A stretch of DNA of 56,977 bases from Gonapodya prolifera JEL478 (GCA_001574975.1 KQ965760.1:340126-397102); one strand, 5' to 3'. Positions 1 through 14,094 are shown, counted from the first letter of the stretch. The notes: generated from the sequence alone by a model not told the origin. Translations and numbers: made by a program.

Positions 1-410
1 GCGTATTCCTTGGTCAGGAAGTCTCCGCTGTAGGGCAGGACTTTGCCGGTGAAAACTGGGCCCGTCACATTGCCACCAGTGATGGGGACGAAGTTGCGCT
101 CGAAGGTGAGATTGGTCGCATTCGGCGCCGCAATGGCGATGGACCGAGCGACTGAAGCTTCGATGAAGAACGCGTATTTGAGACCCGGAGCGGGGGGTTC
201 TGGGGTATTGTGCACTGTGTGAGGATCAGCTCTTCAGTCGCACTGATGCAAGGAATGGTTGCGTTCATTTTGACGCGGATACTCACATTGCAATCCCTTA
301 ACGAGGCCCTCCAAAGTGGAAACATCCGCACGACCCACGTTGGCGAAAAGGGTGACGAGAAGAAAGATCGCGCCTGCGAGGACGCTCCAGGATCGGAGTA
401 CGTGTGCCAT
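1..410 (-). CDS. Secreted DUF3237-family protein, truncated by window edge
   Basis: Two exons are visible: 287-410 and 1-214, with the gene running off the left edge. Exon 1 starts at the ATG at 410 and encodes a short basic head followed by a hydrophobic run (VLAGAIFLLVTLFANVG), a credible signal peptide. The donor is GTGAGT and the acceptor ACACAG; the phases join. Exon 2 carries FVPITGGNVTGP and GKVLPYSGDF, which match the core of the DUF3237 (UPF0311) family, where a PITGG...G...G.VLPGG.D pattern is characteristic. The biochemical role of that family is not established. The C-terminal part lies outside the window. The family call rests on motif recall; the signal peptide and splice sites are directly visible. 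Confidence 0.68.
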
Positions 411-1517
411 GCAGGTGCGGACGAGGTGCGAGGTCCACAGTTTGGTAAAGATAGCACCGATCTGATTGGCACCCGCTTTATAATCCCGGTAGAATCATTG
501 GGGGGCAGATTCGTCGTAGGGCGGCGTTAGTGGGCGGGCCGGTGGTTGCTCCCTAGAACCTCCCATCCTTGGTGTAAGCTGTCGTCTGCGATTCGACCCC
601 GATTCAAGAGATTCTATCCGGAAGGGTTCGGAAGAGAGATTTTCTTGTAGGTATGAGGGACAGGCACCGGGGAGTGTCGGAAATTCATGACGTCAACGGG
701 GGATTGTTGAGGCTAAGACCCACGCCTGCACACCCGCCTCCACAACCGAGCAAAACCAAACGTGGAGCGCCTCAAAACCGTGAGAGTTTTGTGCATAGAG
801 ATGTGGCTATCTCCACGCTATTCCGGAATGGTCCACCCTATTTGACTCAGGCATGTTAATCCAATGAATGGAGAGCCATGATCTTGCGATGTACCCTTGC
901 GTAAAAGCTTAGCTTTGTAAAAAAATGACGGACAGTGTATTCAAATACATTTATCGATATGGATTTCAGTTAATGCTCGAGACTTTCGGCTCGAAACAAC
1001 ACGAGCTGTCGCACTAAACGACCAAAGTTGCCGGAGCACTCATCACCACATCCATAGGAGCGCCATGCGACGTCCCACTCCCAGACCCACTGGTCTGGCC
1101 TCCATTCGGGGCTGTATGGGTCCCTGCTGCACCCTCGTGGCGCCCTGATGATCCGTGTCCGGTACCTGCCCCGACTCTGAACCCGAGAGAAGAAGGTGGC
1201 CGTATCCGAGCCACGATGCGAGGAATAGCTCCGGGAAGAGCCGACTTAAAGTCCTCGGCCTTGGCTTTCCCCTTCACCGCTTCGGTCATCTTCTTGCTTG
1301 TGATCTTGGGAACAATGGTACCGCCGTACGGTAGGGCGCCTCGTCGAGGAGCTGGCTCGGTCGGCCATCGTGGTGTGTCCGCTTCGGCAAAGTCGAGGAA
1401 GTCTTGGATGTGGTCGCGGGGAATGTGCCAGGACTTCCGAAGAGACGTGGTGTGGGCGCACGTCTGAGATACGGGAGAAGACCGGACTTGGAGGGAACAC
1501 TCACGTTTCCTGTTCCT
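411..1517. other. No secure gene; possible extra 3' exon of the neighbour
   Basis: I see no confident gene between 411 and about 1013. From 1014 to 1500 the minus strand keeps an open frame with protein-like content (for example KKMTEAVKGKAKAEDFKSA), preceded by a good 41-bp intron (GTGAGT...CTCAG, about 1459-1499). It may be a 3' exon of the coiled-coil gene to the right, but its phase does not match the upstream exon, which ends in TAA at 1518. Either the gene has an alternative 3' end or there is a one-base problem in this stretch. Confidence 0.4.
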
Positions 1518-2395
1518 TTAACCGTTTTCTGCGGCGTTGACTTTGAACGTCTCCCACGTGTCTGGGAACCTTGACTTGAGGTACTCAACTGGGAGCGACT
1601 GCTTGCTCCTTCGCCGGCCACTGTGGGGTTAACCAGAGGGGTCGAATGAGGACGGGGCGTGACTTTGCGTTTTGAGCAGTTCGACTCACATAGCGGCCTT
1701 TCCAACGATGTGTACGTATCGGTCCCAGGCACCTTGGTAGTGCTCTTCGCAAATTCGCATCCAGGGAACGAGTTCGGTGGGTGGGTAGGGACATTCGGCG
1801 CTAGAAGGGATATAGTCAGTGTGAGGTTTTATCAGAAACCTACGGAGGTCGGACAAGGCACCGCTCACGGAGGATTATAGACGCGAGGCGGACGCTTTTC
1901 CCCGACGATACGAATTGAGTCAAAAGCCTTCCACCGGAGAGCTGTAGCCAAACCACTCACAGCTGAGTTCGGATTCGCAGGTCGAATCTTCTTCGCCGGC
2001 GGCCCCACCCCATCAACCACATCCCCCGCCTCCGCCTCCGCCCTTCTTTTCCGTGGCCAGAACGACGCCAGTAGCTCGTCCACCGACCCGAACCCCGCCG
2101 GCAGCCGCCTCTGCACCTCCCTCCTCCACTTTTCGCGGTCCCGCTCGAACTCATGCTTGCTCCGCGCCAGCGCCACCGTCGCCGACTCGATTTCGAGCTC
2201 GGTCAGGCGAATCTCCTGTCGCCGCGCTTTGAGGTCCAGCCGCGCGCGCTCTAGGTCGACTTCGTCCCGTTCGAGAGCAACCTCGGCGCGATGGATGGCG
2301 AGGGTCACGCTCTCCAGGTGGACTTTCTTCTCGCGGAGAATGGCGGTGAGCTCGTCCATGGAGTCGTCGGAGGAATCGAGAGATTCGCGGGTCAT
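1518..2395 (-). CDS. Coiled-coil protein of unknown function
   Basis: Modelled exons are 1869-2395, 1690-1800 and 1518-1620; donors are GTGAGC and GTGAGT, acceptors TTCTAG and CCACAG, and the reading phase is kept through to TAA. The start is the ATG at 2395. Residues about 10-110 are a long charged heptad-rich helix (alternating E, R, L, A), so a coiled coil is expected. A basic stretch (PRKRRAEAEAGD, then PPAKKIRP) could be a nuclear localisation signal. The second and third exons encode a compact aromatic segment (YPPTELVPWMRICEEHYQGA). I do not recognise a family. The 3' end is uncertain because good coding signal continues further left in another phase. A nuclear or scaffold role would be inference only. 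Confidence 0.55.
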
Positions 2396-2568
2396 TGTGT
2401 TGGAAGCCGTACAAGTTGATGTGGCATCGAAGAGGTGAGGAATGTCTCGTTTATTATTGTAATCTACGTTTTAGATTTATCTTCTTTAGGCACAAAATTG
2501 TGACGCTTCTTTTTGACTTTTGACATGACGTTTCCAAAAACACCTCGCTCCGACCTCCACGTCCAGAC

Positions 2569-5339
<2,771 letters not shown>

Positions 5340-5480
5340 AGGCACTACGGAGGCCCCGAAATGTCCACACACACGAGGATAACACTTCTCATTGCATGCA
5401 CGAGATCGCCGAGACTATACGTTCCATTGGGAGACGAAAGGCGGAACTCGGGTCCTGGACACGCTCTTGACGCTTGAGCC
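5340..5480 (-). pseudogene. Relic of the ankyrin/coiled-coil/SH3 family
   Basis: On the minus strand this stretch aligns by eye with the part of the intact 7955-9614 paralogue that follows its ankyrin region (plus-strand 8883-8980). Shared landmarks are the DNA around gcacgcgaccgccgagact / gcacgagatcgccgagact and gcgacgaaaggc / gagacgaaaggc, and at the protein level a SRRSRA element followed by VDIS/MDIS. Several stop codons and frame changes interrupt it. Only about 140 bp are recognisable, so it is a short decayed copy, not a gene. It lies just downstream (minus sense) of the two intact tandem copies. Confidence 0.6.
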
Positions 5481-5670
5481 TCGAATAAAATCAATATTGC
5501 ACGGTGATAATGAAGGTGAGTATTTTACTTATAGTTCATGGGAACTACGACGATACTACTATACCTAATTACGATCAATGATCAATGAGGTGTGGCCGTT
5601 GAGCTCCTGGAATCTCCCACCTACAAATCAAATCGCGGCACGTATATGTATTACACCGCTCATATAAAAA

Positions 5671-7413
5671 TCACGCTCCAGGTGCATGTGGGGAAGAAAT
5701 CGCTCCAAAGAACTGTCTCCAATACTGCGCCGGAACCGGTTGACTCCCTCTCGACTGGCCTACGAACGTCATCAACGACAAAGCCGCCGATGCCAGCGCG
5801 CCATTGGCATTGGCATTACGTGAGTCCGTTGTGGTGCTCGATTGCGTGAGAGACTCGACGCGAGAGCTGGTCTCGGGAAGGTCCAGTTGTGACAGGATGG
5901 AACTGCTGTCGTCCGGGTCGGGCAGGCTCTCGGCGACGTGTGAGAAGGGGAAAAACCCGAACGCGTAGGTTCCTGCGTGGAGACCCTGTGCAAAGGTGGA
6001 AACGACTCGATTTAATCATTGCGCGCTGTTCGAGTCAAAATGACAGGGATCACGTCTGCAAAACACACCGAAGCCCATCCGTCTGGAAACACCACTGCCA
6101 CAAACACAGGATCACCGATCGACAACATGATTTCATCCAACTCTCTCGGTTGAAAGTTCCCCACCGCGTACATGAGCCGGTTAATAGTTCTGGTGGTCCG
6201 TGCTTGCCTCACAATCTGTGCATGCAGCGCGTCGACTTCCTTCTTCAGGGCGCCGTTTACTTCTGTCAGGGATGACACCTGTTGGCGCAAGGTGGAGGTC
6301 TCTGTTTGGAGGGCCGTGTTTTTACTCTGAAGAGCTGCATTTTCACGGGCGAGGTCTTGAGTTTCACGTTCCTGGGAAGCTATCCGGGCTGATACGTCTG
6401 CAATATGTGAGCGGAGCGATGCTGCTTCTCTCTCCTTCTCCTCGGTCCTGGCTTTGGCAGTTTCAGCAGCTCGCTCCGCCTTCGCAAGCTTCGACCTGAG
6501 TCTCTCAACTAAGGCACTTTGTTCAGTGCCGAGCGCAGCAGGATCTGAACTCGACGCACGCGTCGACTGGAAGTTGGAGGATGTCGATCGAGGTAGCGCC
6601 GTGCCGAAACTGCTCCGCGACGCCCGGGGAGGACTATGGTCCACGGCTTGGCTTTCGACCGCCTGACAGCACGCCGCGTCTGGACACATCTTCGCGGCGC
6701 GAAGTTCCTGAGTTCGCACAATAGCTCCATTCGAAAGAAGCGCCCGCACAATTTCAACTCGGGGTTGCAGGCGGTGGGAAACGCGCACCGCGGACTCATT
6801 TCGAGGGTTGCTAATTATGACGTTGGCGCCAGGATGGTTGATGGATACGTGTCCGCTTTTGTCTGGTCGTGGGTCTGGACGTTCTGCCGGAACCAACCCA
6901 ACGCGCGTGGAGAGACCGCATCTTCCAAGTGCAAGACAGAGTATGCTTGGAAAGGTTATTGTGGCGTACCTATGGTCATCGCAGGGTCCATGTGCGTCCG
7001 TATAAGGTCGTACAGAACGAAGCTCACCATCGTTTTGACTCCCAATCCTTCACGGTCCAATAGTCACGACCATCCTCGGGACGCTCTCCGATTCCTTTCA
7101 ACCATCCGTTTGCAATTGTCCACGCCACCTTTTCCTCTATATTAGCACCGTGGTCTAACAGTTCCTCGACAATTTCGCTGAACCCGTGAATCACGGCGAG
7201 CACTAGCGCACTCTCGCACTCGATGACATCTGTTTTGACTTCGACGTCGTCCGCTCGCCATATGTTGTGGCGCACGACGACTCGGGACGATAGGGAAACC
7301 TTTTTCCGAGCATTGGGGGACGCTCCGGCTTGGAGGAGCGTGCGGACGTCCGAGACGTCGCCGGCCTCGATGGCATTAATGAGCGCGTCGTCGTGCGTGT
7401 GACTCGTTTGCAT
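5671..7413 (-). CDS. Ankyrin / coiled-coil / SH3 protein, copy A
   Basis: Exons 7028-7413, 6069-6969 and 5671-5985 give 533 aa with all phases closed. The start is the ATG at 7413. Residues about 8-35 (DALINAIEAGDVSDVRTLLQ) and about 70-100 (ESALVLAVIHGFSEIVEELL) are ankyrin repeats; a third weaker one surrounds RVEIVRALLSNGA. Then come a Ser-rich linker and a long heptad coiled coil (about residues 270-380). The C-terminal third has an SH3-like fold signature: MYAVGNFQPRELDEIMLSIG, then FPDGWAS, and FGFFPFSHV, interrupted by an intron exactly after GWAS. The protein ends in a 60-residue low-complexity tail with QYWRQFFGAIS. It is a paralogue of the next gene to the right, which has identical length. 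A scaffold role is inference from domain types; the combination as a family is one I do not recognise. Confidence 0.82.
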
Positions 7414-7954
7414 CCCAGTTTTCTCTGCCGGGGGGAGTTGCCGAGGAACCTCAGTCGTTTGGTCTCCTTGGGCTCCCCTCAGAGTGCCGCAGTATATTTG
7501 AATATCGCTTGGCACTTTGAAACCGAATTCAAGTGATAGAGAGAGAAAAGAGCTGACCAAGCTCAACAGATATTCCATTCGACCTGAATGACGTGCTGTC
7601 ATTCGGTGCCGAACTACGTACGTCTGAAATAATCGAACAGGTGGGCTCCACGCCACCACCTCTTCACAAACATTTAATGGGATTGATGCCCCCAAACGGC
7701 AGTTCAACGGCCTTTCATTCCTTTGCGGGTGCCTCATTTGGACCTTCCTGTTTCGGTCAATCCGGGTCCACACATATATTCGACACTTGATAAATTCGAG
7801 TGGCGCCACACAGTCAAAAAACTCTTTACGAAATCCGTAATAGAATAGGATACAATACTCAAAACAATAGTAAAGATTACGGAGAACCGCTCGACTCATT
7901 TCTCCCGAAGTTGACCAACACCCAACTCCTCACAGCTCCTCACCCCACGAACCG
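7414..7954. other. Intergenic spacer between tandem paralogues A and B
   Basis: About 540 bp upstream of copy A and downstream of copy B. The minus-strand frame stays open upstream of the chosen ATG but its composition (a Leu/Ser-rich run, then mixed residues) is not shared with the paralogue, so I treat it as 5' flank. No RNA gene or repeat is recognised. Confidence 0.5.
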
Positions 7955-9614
7955 CTACCCCGCCGACGACTGAGGCGCATTGGAAATCGTTGCAAAGAAC
8001 TGTCTCCAGAACTCCACGGGCACATTCTGCGGCGTCGTGACTCCTGAGCCTGTAACGGCGTGCACACTCGTTCCAAAGGAGGGTCGCTCGGAGTCGATCA
8101 TGGAGCTTGTTTCCGTGAGAGACTCCCACCGCGAACTTGCGAGTGGTGCAATCGTGCTGACGGTTGCGGCGCTGGCGATGGACATGGCGTCGACTTGGGA
8201 AGCTGACGTGTTGGTGAGGGAAAGAGCAGGCGGCACGTCCGAGACGTGGCAGAAGGGGAAGAACCCGAATCGGTGTGTGACTGCATTCAAACCCTGGACA
8301 TCTCGGTTTAAACCTTGGAGAGGAGGGGAGAACGGGAACTTGAAGCCTTACCGAAGCCCATCCGTCCGCAAATGCCAACGCCACAAACACCGCATCTCCC
8401 GCCGCGAGGCCAATCTCATCTTGCTCTCTCGGGTGGAAATCCGCCAGGGCGAACATCACTTTATTGACGATCCGCGTAGCTCGGGTGGCCCGCTTGGTGA
8501 TTTGCGCGCGGAGGGTTGCGGTTTCGCGTTTCAGAGCGATATTCTCCTCGGTGGTGGATGCAAGCTGCTGCTGGATGCGGGATATCTCTGTTTTGAGGGA
8601 TGTGGTTTCGCGGTCGAGGTCCAACACTTTAGTTGTGAATGTGGAATTGGTTGCGGCAAGCTCCGCGTTTCGGGCCCGTTCCTCGGCGAGAGAGGTTTCG
8701 TGCTCTGTGAGTTTGAACTCCGCGGCAGTGACGGCCCGCTCGGCAGTCAAGGCTCGCGCAGTGAGCCGTTCGATCATTTTGGCTTGGTCCGTGATGACCT
8801 TTGTCGCGTCCACCACTGAGGAATGGGGAGCGTACTGCGACGTTTGAAGATTCCTAGAAATGTCCATTCCCATGAGACTGCTCGTAGATGCACGCGACCG
8901 CCGAGACTCTGCAAAAGAGCCCTCCACCAAGCGACGAAAGGCCGGGTCTGGGCACGCTCTGGCAGCTTCGACCTCGGCGTCTCCCACGCGTGCTCCGCTT
9001 GCCAGGAGTAAGCGAACAATTTCAATGCGTGGATTGAGACGGTGCCAGACACGGACGTCGACGTCGGAGCGCGGGTTGTCGATAAGGACGTGTCCCCCCA
9101 TGCGGTTGATAGATATGCGGCCTTGGGCGTCAGGACGCGGCTCGTAAACGCCCTCCCATTCCAAAACGGATTTCCCGCCTTGCCCAAGTGCGAGGCATAG
9201 TGGAGAAGGGAAGGAGTAGGTCGAGTACCACCGTCGCGAGGCCCACTCCTCCTGAGTCCAGGTTGTCTCGTGGGGTTCCTTCTTCATCCACCCGTTCCCA
9301 ATGTTCCAAGAAACCATGCCTCTCGGGGAAACGCCATTCTGGAGCAACACCTCCACGATCTCGACCAGCCCATGAACGATGGCCAGCACGAGGGCCGACT
9401 CGCACTCCATGGTGTCTGTCTTGTTTTCGACGGAGTACCCGCCCCATATCTTCTGTCTCCCAGTCACGCGGCAGGTGATGGTGACTCGTTTCCTCGCTGT
9501 GGCGGAAGCTCCGGTGCGTAATGCGTTTCGGACGTCTGCTGCAACTCCGGACTCGACGATGGATATGAAGTCTGCGTTGGACGGCACACGCGTGGTGGTC
9601 GAATGCCCTCGCAT
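7955..9614 (-). CDS. Ankyrin / coiled-coil / SH3 protein, copy B
   Basis: Exons 8352-9614 and 7955-8293, 533 aa, phases closed; start ATG at 9614. The domain order matches copy A: ankyrin-type segments (ADVRNALRTGASATARKR; ESALVLAIVHGLVEIVEVLL; RIEIVRLLLASGA), a coiled coil (about residues 290-400), then SH3-like blocks MFALADFHPREQDEIGLAAG, FADGWAS and, after the intron, FGFFPFCHV. The tail again ends with an aromatic FWRQFFATIS element. The intron inside the SH3 domain is at the same residue as in copy A. Copy A's first intron (after SKRW) is absent here, where RRWYSTYSFPSPLCLALG is read straight through. Tandem, same-strand duplicate of copy A. Confidence 0.82.
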
Positions 9615-10159
9615 CGCTGGTCGGTACGCGTCTATTCGTGACCCGGGAATTCCCTAAATATATTGAGTGAGGATAGGACACGGCCGCAGATTCAGGGGTG
9701 GCCCGAGAGAGCACACTGCGATGGAATCCAGCTAAGATGACGCGCTAAACATCACTCACTATTAGAGACAGCTCTTTGGTGCGATTTCTACCCCTCCTTG
9801 CCCCGCAGCGCGCAACGGCATGTTGGGTGAAGTGAATGAATACATATCGTTCCCGATTTATGGTTACAGATTCCAGGCTGGCAGCAGATATACCACATTT
9901 GACCGGAACCATTAGGCAGAATATTGTAGTACCCATCAATTGATGCCAAGTGCGCCACTCCAATGTACATATAAGATCTATAGCAGGTTTTTTTTTTGTG
10001 ACGTTGGCGTCCGATACCGGAAGTTGTGGTGGTGCCAAATGCATTGCCCATGCAGTTTAAAAGGTCAGAATGTAAAGCGCTGGTAGCGGTCGGCCTAAAT
10101 TGACGGGAAACCGCGGAAGACCCCAGCCAAACCTCCCGTGCTCGAATGGAAAGACATCG
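9615..10159. other. Divergent intergenic region
   Basis: About 545 bp between copy B (minus) and broken copy C (plus). It contains a nine-base T run near 9990 and no convincing coding frame. As a head-to-head spacer it probably holds both 5' control regions; no specific element is recognised. Confidence 0.5.
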
Positions 10160-11815
10160 ATGGAATCGAGTCACAACGGCAAACTTATCACCGCGATCGA
10201 GGCCGGTAACCTTTCGGATGTCCGCGACCTGCTCCAGGCTGGAGCGTCTCCCAACACACGGAAAAGTGTGACTCTTTCCTCCCGCGTGGTCGTACGCCAC
10301 AACACATGGCGTGCTGACGACGTGGGGACCAAGACGGACGTGATTAAATGCGAGAGTGCTTTGGCACTTGCCGTTCTTCACGTGTTCCACGAGAAGGTCG
10401 AGGAACTTCTGGACAACGGGGCTGATATACATGAAAAAGTGTTTTGGACAATAGCGAACGGGTGGTTGAAAGGAATCGGAGAACATCAAGACCATTGGAC
10501 GTTGAATGGCTGGCAGACAGAACGATGGTGGGCATTGCTCACAAACTTGACCATTGCATAACACATGGCCCACGTAACTGTAGGCACGCGACAATAAGCT
10601 TCCCGAGCGTGCTTTGCCTGGCTCTTGGAAGATGCGGCCAATCAACGCGCCTTGGATCGGCTCAATCGGATCGCCCAGATCCGCGATTCGACAAACAAGG
10701 GAATGTATCAATCAAGCACCCTGGCGCCAACGTTACAATTGACAACCCTCGTAGTGACGGCTGTTCGCGTTCGCCACCGACTGGAACCTCGAATTGAAAT
10801 CGTGCGTGTTCTCCTTTCGAGCGGGCCAAGGTCGGAACTGCAGAATTGCGGGCAGCGAAGCTGTGTCCAGATGTGGCGTACAGCCACACTGCTGAGAGTC
10901 ACGTCGCGGACCAGACTCCCCCCCGGGTGTCGCGGAGCAGTGTTGGTACAACATCGGCCGCTCCCTCGACGACCTTCGCTTCACACCCCCACACCCGTGG
11001 GGCGCTCAGTTCGGACCCTGTTGTTGTCATTGCCGAACAAAGCGTTTACATTGAGAGCCTCACGTCCAAGGCTGCAAAGGCGGAACGTGAAGCTGAAGCT
11101 GCCAACAAGAAAACAGAAGAAATGGAAAGGGAAGCGGCATCACAACGTGCAATCGTTGCTGATCTTTTAACCAGGGTGGGCCCTGAGGAGCTGAAAGTTG
11201 AAAGGCTCACCGCGTCTTAAATACTATACTCGACATTTAGAATTCTATCCTCGAGCTCCAGGCATCCAGTCTCCGAGGAGAGGTGGAATCTTTGACGGAC
11301 AAAATCTCCAACTTGATGACAGAAATGGACAAACTTCGTGCTCAAATACAATCGCGATCACCAACAATCTTGAACGACTTCATGTTAGCGGTGGGGAACT
11401 TCAACCCAAATGAGCCCGATGAAATTGAATTGGTGGCGGGATGTGAAGTGTTTGTGGCAATGCTGTTTGCAGATGGATGGGCTTCGGTATGTATTGGTAG
11501 ATGAAATTCAATTTCTCTCGGACCCACCTTTGCCACTTGCCAGGGCTGAAACGCAGTTTCTCGCATGTCGACGACAATCCACCCGTCTTCACCGATGATG
11601 GCTCTTTTATCTCACAATTGAACCTTGGAGACACCAGCTCTCGTACAGTCTACATCAGGCATTACTGCCGATCCGACGAATTCTGGATTGGCGCCATCAG
11701 TACCGATGACAAGACTCTCTACACAGCCTTAGTCGGCCGGCTCCAGCGCATTATTATGGACAGTTTTTTGGAGCAATATCAACCCCCCACGGATTCGGTG
11801 CATGACAGCCGATAG
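10160..11815 (+). pseudogene. Broken copy C of the ankyrin / coiled-coil / SH3 family
   Basis: Starts well: MESSHNGKLITAIEAGNLSD and the ankyrin part are highly like copy A, with a donor after the equivalent SERW/TERW position (about 10527) and an acceptor near 10585. After NPRSDG (about 10760) the frame shifts to keep AVRVRHRLEPRIEIVRVLLS. A second shift near 10828 restores ELRAAKLCPDVAY. A third lesion (stop TAA at 11218, frame change and an in-frame TAG near 11237) separates the coiled coil from ILELQASSLRGEVESL. The SH3 first half is intact (MLAVGNFNPNEPDEIELVAG, FADGWAS plus the conserved intron), but the second half lacks the FGFFPF block: it reads GLKRSFSHVDDN. Gene content is the same as the intact copies but it lies inverted relative to them. 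Pseudogene by at least four independent lesions. Confidence 0.85.
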
Positions 11816-12001
11816 CGACCATGTTCAGATGAACTCTGCTAGAATCCGACGGAACTCAGTCGTTCATATATATGTTCCACCGTCCAATAGTTTTGTTCAA
11901 GAAATTGTTGTGATTACAATGAAAAGTTTGGTAGCAAGGTTATCGTTTTCTTCAATTACGTCCAACCGACTCGCCGCACAAGTCGACGCAAGGGGAATAT
12001 T

Positions 12002-13488
12002 TCAACACGTCGCGGAGGTCCATAACAATTGTTGTTCCTCCTGTTGACGCATAGTCGCGGAGGCGTGCTCTCCCGGAAAGAGCATCCGACCGCCACTTGG
12101 GTCGCACCGGATGTGCTTTCGCCTCACGCGATCGTACGGCCCCAGGTCCACCACTAGTGGTTGGTCACAAAGCTTCACTTTTGTTCGTGAAGTGCTGCCC
12201 GAGGTCTTCGACTTTGTGGAAGAGTGGGTGACGTTGACCAGCGATGCGAGGGAGCCGGGTGTTATGGCGGGGTGGTGTTTGGAGAAGGATGAGTTCGGGC
12301 GAGAGCTTTCCGTCAGGAGGAGCGTCGAGAGGGAGCGCAATGTGTCCACGAGGGCTGATGGGCGGTTTGTCTTGGCAGATGATGATGTGGCGCTGAGGAC
12401 ACCGGACGCACGAGAAGCACGGCGAGTGAGGTCGGTTCCTCGGGGTGGCTTCGGGCGAGAGTCGGGTGCTTCGGTGCGTTGCCTGAGAACACGGGTAAAC
12501 GATTGATATGTGTGGTTGCGACAACTATCAGACAAGGACGAACCTCGAATCCACTTGCATCAAATCATACATAGTTTCGTCTTTCAATTCACTCGGCGGG
12601 GGAGTTACAGTACTGAGCGAGGCACTTTCCCTGTAGACACACGAGGGGTTGATTACAAATCAATAATACATTCAAACCGGTAGATTGAACTCACTCGACA
12701 GTAGACATGAAAACATGGCGGGCAGAAGACATGGGTGCTGACGATATGCTGCGATGCTCATACTGATGTCGCCTCGTCACTCGCACCGCCGCAAGTCGGG
12801 ACCGCCTCTGGAGTGTCATGATGGCGGCGTTCATCGGCCGAGGGGATTGATGGGCCGATGCCGGTGAGGGTACACGACTGGTGTGGTTTTGTGCGGATTT
12901 TTCGGGATGGCGAGGAGTCGGAATGGGCTCAGGCTTTAATGGAATCAAACTTAAGTCGAGGAACGACATTCGCCTCCAAGTTGATTCCTGGGAACTCACC
13001 TTTTGGATATTCACCTCGTCAGACGTTCCAGCTATAGTATTTCCATCTTCTGAGAGCAGCAATCGCGAGCAGAGAGTGGCCAGTCTGTCCAATCCCGACT
13101 CTGAGCGAAAAGGCGGTATCGCGGGCAAAGTCCCAAAATCCATCGGATCTCGACTCGACTCCACTTCAGAACACCCTCTATACATCGCATCGCCGTCCAG
13201 TGACATCGATCGCGGTCTTTGAAACACTCGACGTAAAGAAACGTCCGCCGAATGATGGCCGCCAGCATTCCCGGCCTCCCAAGCGTCCCCCGGGAGCGAA
13301 TTCCATCGATGAAGCGCGCGATCGTCGCTTTGAGTCTTTCGTGCGGGATCTCTGCTGCTTCTGCGAGATTCTGCGCTGCGACCAGCCATCCGCCGGTGGA
13401 GGAGGTGCGGTGGGCGATGGAGAAGGGCGAGACCGGCGAGCGCCTCATGCGGTGCGTTGGGCGGAAGGACAGACGCGAGAAGTTCCAT
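12002..13488 (-). CDS. Ser/Arg-rich, largely disordered protein
   Basis: Exons 12695-13488, 12544-12630 and 12002-12482 join in phase to 453 aa. Start ATG at 13488. The first exon has basic, Arg/Ser-rich stretches and a central more structured patch (GLDRLATLCSRLLLSEDG). The 87-bp middle exon encodes ETMYDLMQVDSR-type sequence and the last exon a Ser/Thr-rich region followed by DQPLVVDLGPYDRVRRKHIR, a short motif that looks conserved but that I cannot assign. An optional 66-bp in-frame intron with GTGAGT...AAAG may exist around 12935-13000. Phosphorylation-rich regulatory protein is the most I would infer. No known domain recognised. Confidence 0.6.
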
Positions 13489-13596
13489 CGATCACGATGA
13501 ATGAATTTGGGAATGGTCGAATCTGAGGGGCGGGGTGGAGTCTTCTCAAATCAAGACCACAGGTGCGCACGGACCACTGCAATTCGAATGCACCCC

Positions 13597-13614
13597 GTTG
13601 TTGCATGATTTCAG
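13597..13614. repeat. 18-bp direct repeat, copy 1
   Basis: The sequence gttgttgcatgatttcag occurs here and again, identical, at 13752-13769, 155 bp away. The flanks differ. It could be the trace of a small duplication or the end of an unrecognised element. Confidence 0.8.
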
Positions 13615-13751
13615 TGATTGGCAAAGTGTAAATGTGATTCTACACGACAATGAGTTACTTCGATGAATATAAGACACACTCATGTAACGAAAGAACAGCA
13701 TGGTGCCGGAGAATATCATCAATCGTTCTCCTCATTGGAGTACTGTGTCCA

Positions 13752-13769
13752 GTTGTTGCATGATTTCAG
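13752..13769. repeat. 18-bp direct repeat, copy 2
   Basis: Identical to 13597-13614 over 18 bases; see that entry. Confidence 0.8.
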
Positions 13770-14094
13770 AAAACTGAACACAGAGAAAGTTTTGAGGTTT
13801 CGATGGGTATTAGGCACATTTTTTGAACCTCATATGTCTGCTTATGACGCCGTTCAGTCATTCGGGTGCGTGATTAGACACAATTATTGATTGATTGAAC
13901 GACATCGGAATCAAAACGTAACTATCATCGTTCACCTACGTCGAGCATGTGCCAGGACTCCTCCTGCAACCAAATGTAACAAATGGTCAGTCAACAAGTA
14001 GCGCAAAAAAGCAAGTAATCGCAAAACATTTGGCCACACGCTCAATCAGTTACTGCCCGGGTTTGTTCGTGAGCTGATAGTTCGGGCGTCTTCG

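Larger units (their letters stand above)
13489..14094. other. AT-richer non-coding stretch
   Basis: No supported gene. Base composition is visibly more AT-rich than in neighbouring coding DNA. It holds an 18-bp direct repeat listed separately. Short open frames here have no splice support and no recognisable content. Confidence 0.5.

Noticed and set aside
9788-10711. Long minus-strand open frame overlapping copy C
   Set aside because: It is a shadow: the plus strand encodes sequence nearly identical to copy A, and the minus frame has no recognisable content.
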